64,000 nt of DNA from Vulcanimicrobiota bacterium (GTDB taxonomy: Bacteria; Vulcanimicrobiota; Vulcanimicrobiia; Vulcanimicrobiales; Vulcanimicrobiaceae): assembly GCA_003140855.1 (NCBI GenBank), contig PLLF01000065.1:1-64000 (forward strand). The letters run 5' to 3'. Numbering within the stretch: the first letter of the stretch is position 1; every line of letters begins with the position of its first letter. The notes beneath the pieces are model-generated. The model had not been told where the DNA came from and did no database searches. It saw only the letters and a program-made list of their open reading frames with translations. The translations under genes and the position numbers were made by a program. Positions 62,659 to 64,000 of the stretch are shown piece by piece.

Positions 62659-63430
62659 GCGGCGCCGTGTAGATCGATGTGCCGTCGTCGAATTGTAACC
62701 ACATGCGATAGAGTCCCTTTGCAAGCGGCGGAAGTCGTAGCGCGTAGTCGCAGCATATTCCGCGATTGATTGCAGCGTCAATGCGCGTATACGACAGCGA
62801 TGACGTATTGATGAGAATTGCGTGCACCCACGCCACGTGATAGGGAGCGACGCCTGGAGTACGCGGGTTGCGTGTAATGTCGGCGGTCACGAGCTGCGGC
62901 TGCGCAGCGTGCACGCGCGACTGGTCGAGCGAAACGTCGTAAGGACCCGCACGCGCGTGAACCGCCGGCGCAACGACCGATGTGATGAGGTGACGCGGCG
63001 CGGTTCCCGACTCTAAGACAAAGCGAAACACGTGTTCGCGCAAACCCGCCGGCTGCGACGCCACGTATGCGTAGTACCGGTGCCCGCGCTCCAGCAGATA
63101 CGGCAAGCGGAAAACTCCGCTTCGCGACATCTGCGGATGCACGTGCCCGAACGAGAGAAAATCGTCGCGGACGATCACGATGTGCAGCGGCTCGTCTTCG
63201 GTCGGCGCGTAACGCGTGAGCGGTGCCGTGGAATGCGGCGCATATTGAATCAAGACGAGTGTTTGCAAGCCGTTAGCGCCGTTGACGAGCGAAAGCCTCG
63301 AAACCATCTGCGGTTTTCCTTGCGCGAGCGCGTATTGGCCGGTTTGCTGCAAAACCGCCGCGCGCGCAACGAAAACAGTCAGCGCACACGCAATGGCTGC
63401 AACTACTCCGCGGACCGTACGACTCTCCAT
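62639..63430 (-). CDS. secreted protein with HVHP motif, possibly metal-associated
   Basis: Signal peptide; PLHIVIVRDDFLSFGHVHPQMSRSGVFRLPYLLERGHRYYAYVASQPAG. Confidence 0.6.
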   Translation of the reverse strand: MESRTVRGVVAAIACALTVFVARAAVLQQTGQYALAQGKPQMVSRLSLVNGANGLQTLVLIQYAPHSTAPLTRYAPTEDEPLHIVIVRDDFLSFGHVHPQMSRSGVFRLPYLLERGHRYYAYVASQPAGLREHVFRFVLESGTAPRHLITSVVAPAVHARAGPYDVSLDQSRVHAAQPQLVTADITRNPRTPGVAPYHVAWVHAILINTSSLSYTRIDAAINRGICCDYALRLPPLAKGLYRMWLQFDDGTSIYTAPLTFAAQ

Positions 63431-63663
63431 GTTTCCTTTCCGGATCGCTCCAAGAAACCGGCGGCGGCCAGTGCGTCCAGCGCCTCGGCCAGCGCCGCCC
63501 GCTCGTTCTTATTAGGCATACCCGCCCAGCGCATCGCCGCATCACCGAGATGAATATCCGCGCCTTCTCGCAGCAACTCGGAAAGGAAGCCGGCCGTTAG
63601 CTTCACGCGCTCCATGCGGCGCGCCACGGGCTCGAGCGCGCGTTCGAAATCGGTTTCAGCCAT
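63403..63663 (-). CDS. hypothetical protein
   Basis: 86-aa ORF overlapping neighbours in an apparent operon. Confidence 0.5.
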   Translation of the reverse strand: MAETDFERALEPVARRMERVKLTAGFLSELLREGADIHLGDAAMRWAGMPNKNERAALAEALDALAAAGFLERSGKETWRVVRSAE

Positions 63664-64000
63664 GCTTAGAGGCGTACGCTCTATAGGCTGCCTTCACCCC
63701 GTCCGGCAGCGCGGCGAACCACGAATCTTCGTACACGATCGGCGGCGGCGGTGCGATCGCGTGCCGGTTTTCCGCTGCGAAGGATTTGAGCACGCGCGCG
63801 ACCGGCTTCTCGCTGCCGTCGTCGCGGATGATGCCGAAGTTCAGCTCGTGCGGCGCGCAGTCGCAAGGCGGCCATGCGCGCAATTCCTCGACGTAGTCGG
63901 CCCAGCACCACCAAAACGCGCCAAGCGCGCCGCGTGCGTGGAGCCGGTCCAGCACGTCATAAGCATAGCGTGCCATTTCGTCTTCGCTCAAGCATGCAAA
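63656..64000 (-). CDS. glycoside hydrolase C-terminal part (GH5-like), truncated by window edge
   Basis: Frame open to the window end; GALGAFWWCWADY...APHELNFGIIRDDGSEKPVARVLKSFA. Confidence 0.6.
   Translation of the reverse strand, partial: FACLSEDEMARYAYDVLDRLHARGALGAFWWCWADYVEELRAWPPCDCAPHELNFGIIRDDGSEKPVARVLKSFAAENRHAIAPPPPIVYEDSWFAALPDGVKAAYRAYASKHG

Overview
This 64 kb window is a GC-rich, densely coded bacterial chromosomal segment. It is mostly housekeeping and metabolic genes, with no phage, CRISPR or transposase genes recognised. The lineage is inferred only: TonB receptor and BNR-propeller content and gene style suggest an Eremiobacterota/WPS-2-like organism, not proven here. Recognisable loci include prfC, a threonine-dehydratase-like enzyme, a ROK kinase, egtD plus an OpuC/OsmF-type ABC transporter, ppk1, an intact TonB-dependent receptor followed by a decayed relative, a sulfurtransferase-grx4-bolA cluster, rnd-acnA, aceE-aceF, a TPP riboswitch-thiC pair, an NRAMP-like transporter, aroH-tyrA, tRNA-Ala(CGC), and a Fur-family regulator with a metal ABC operon. 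The best leads are: (i) a dispersed palindromic repeat read through in frame inside prfC and supplying C-terminal tails of two other genes; (ii) a consensus tRNA promoter whose -35/-10 spacer is a perfect inverted repeat, divergent from tandem Fur-box-like palindromes; (iii) an unlisted 38-aa membrane protein with a strong Shine-Dalgarno; (iv) a VKOR-like protein lacking the loop cysteines; (v) an NRAMP with an atypical metal site; (vi) a possible structured leader before a secreted protein gene. I did not find a clearly new multi-gene system. Functional names come from reading the translations, without database searches.
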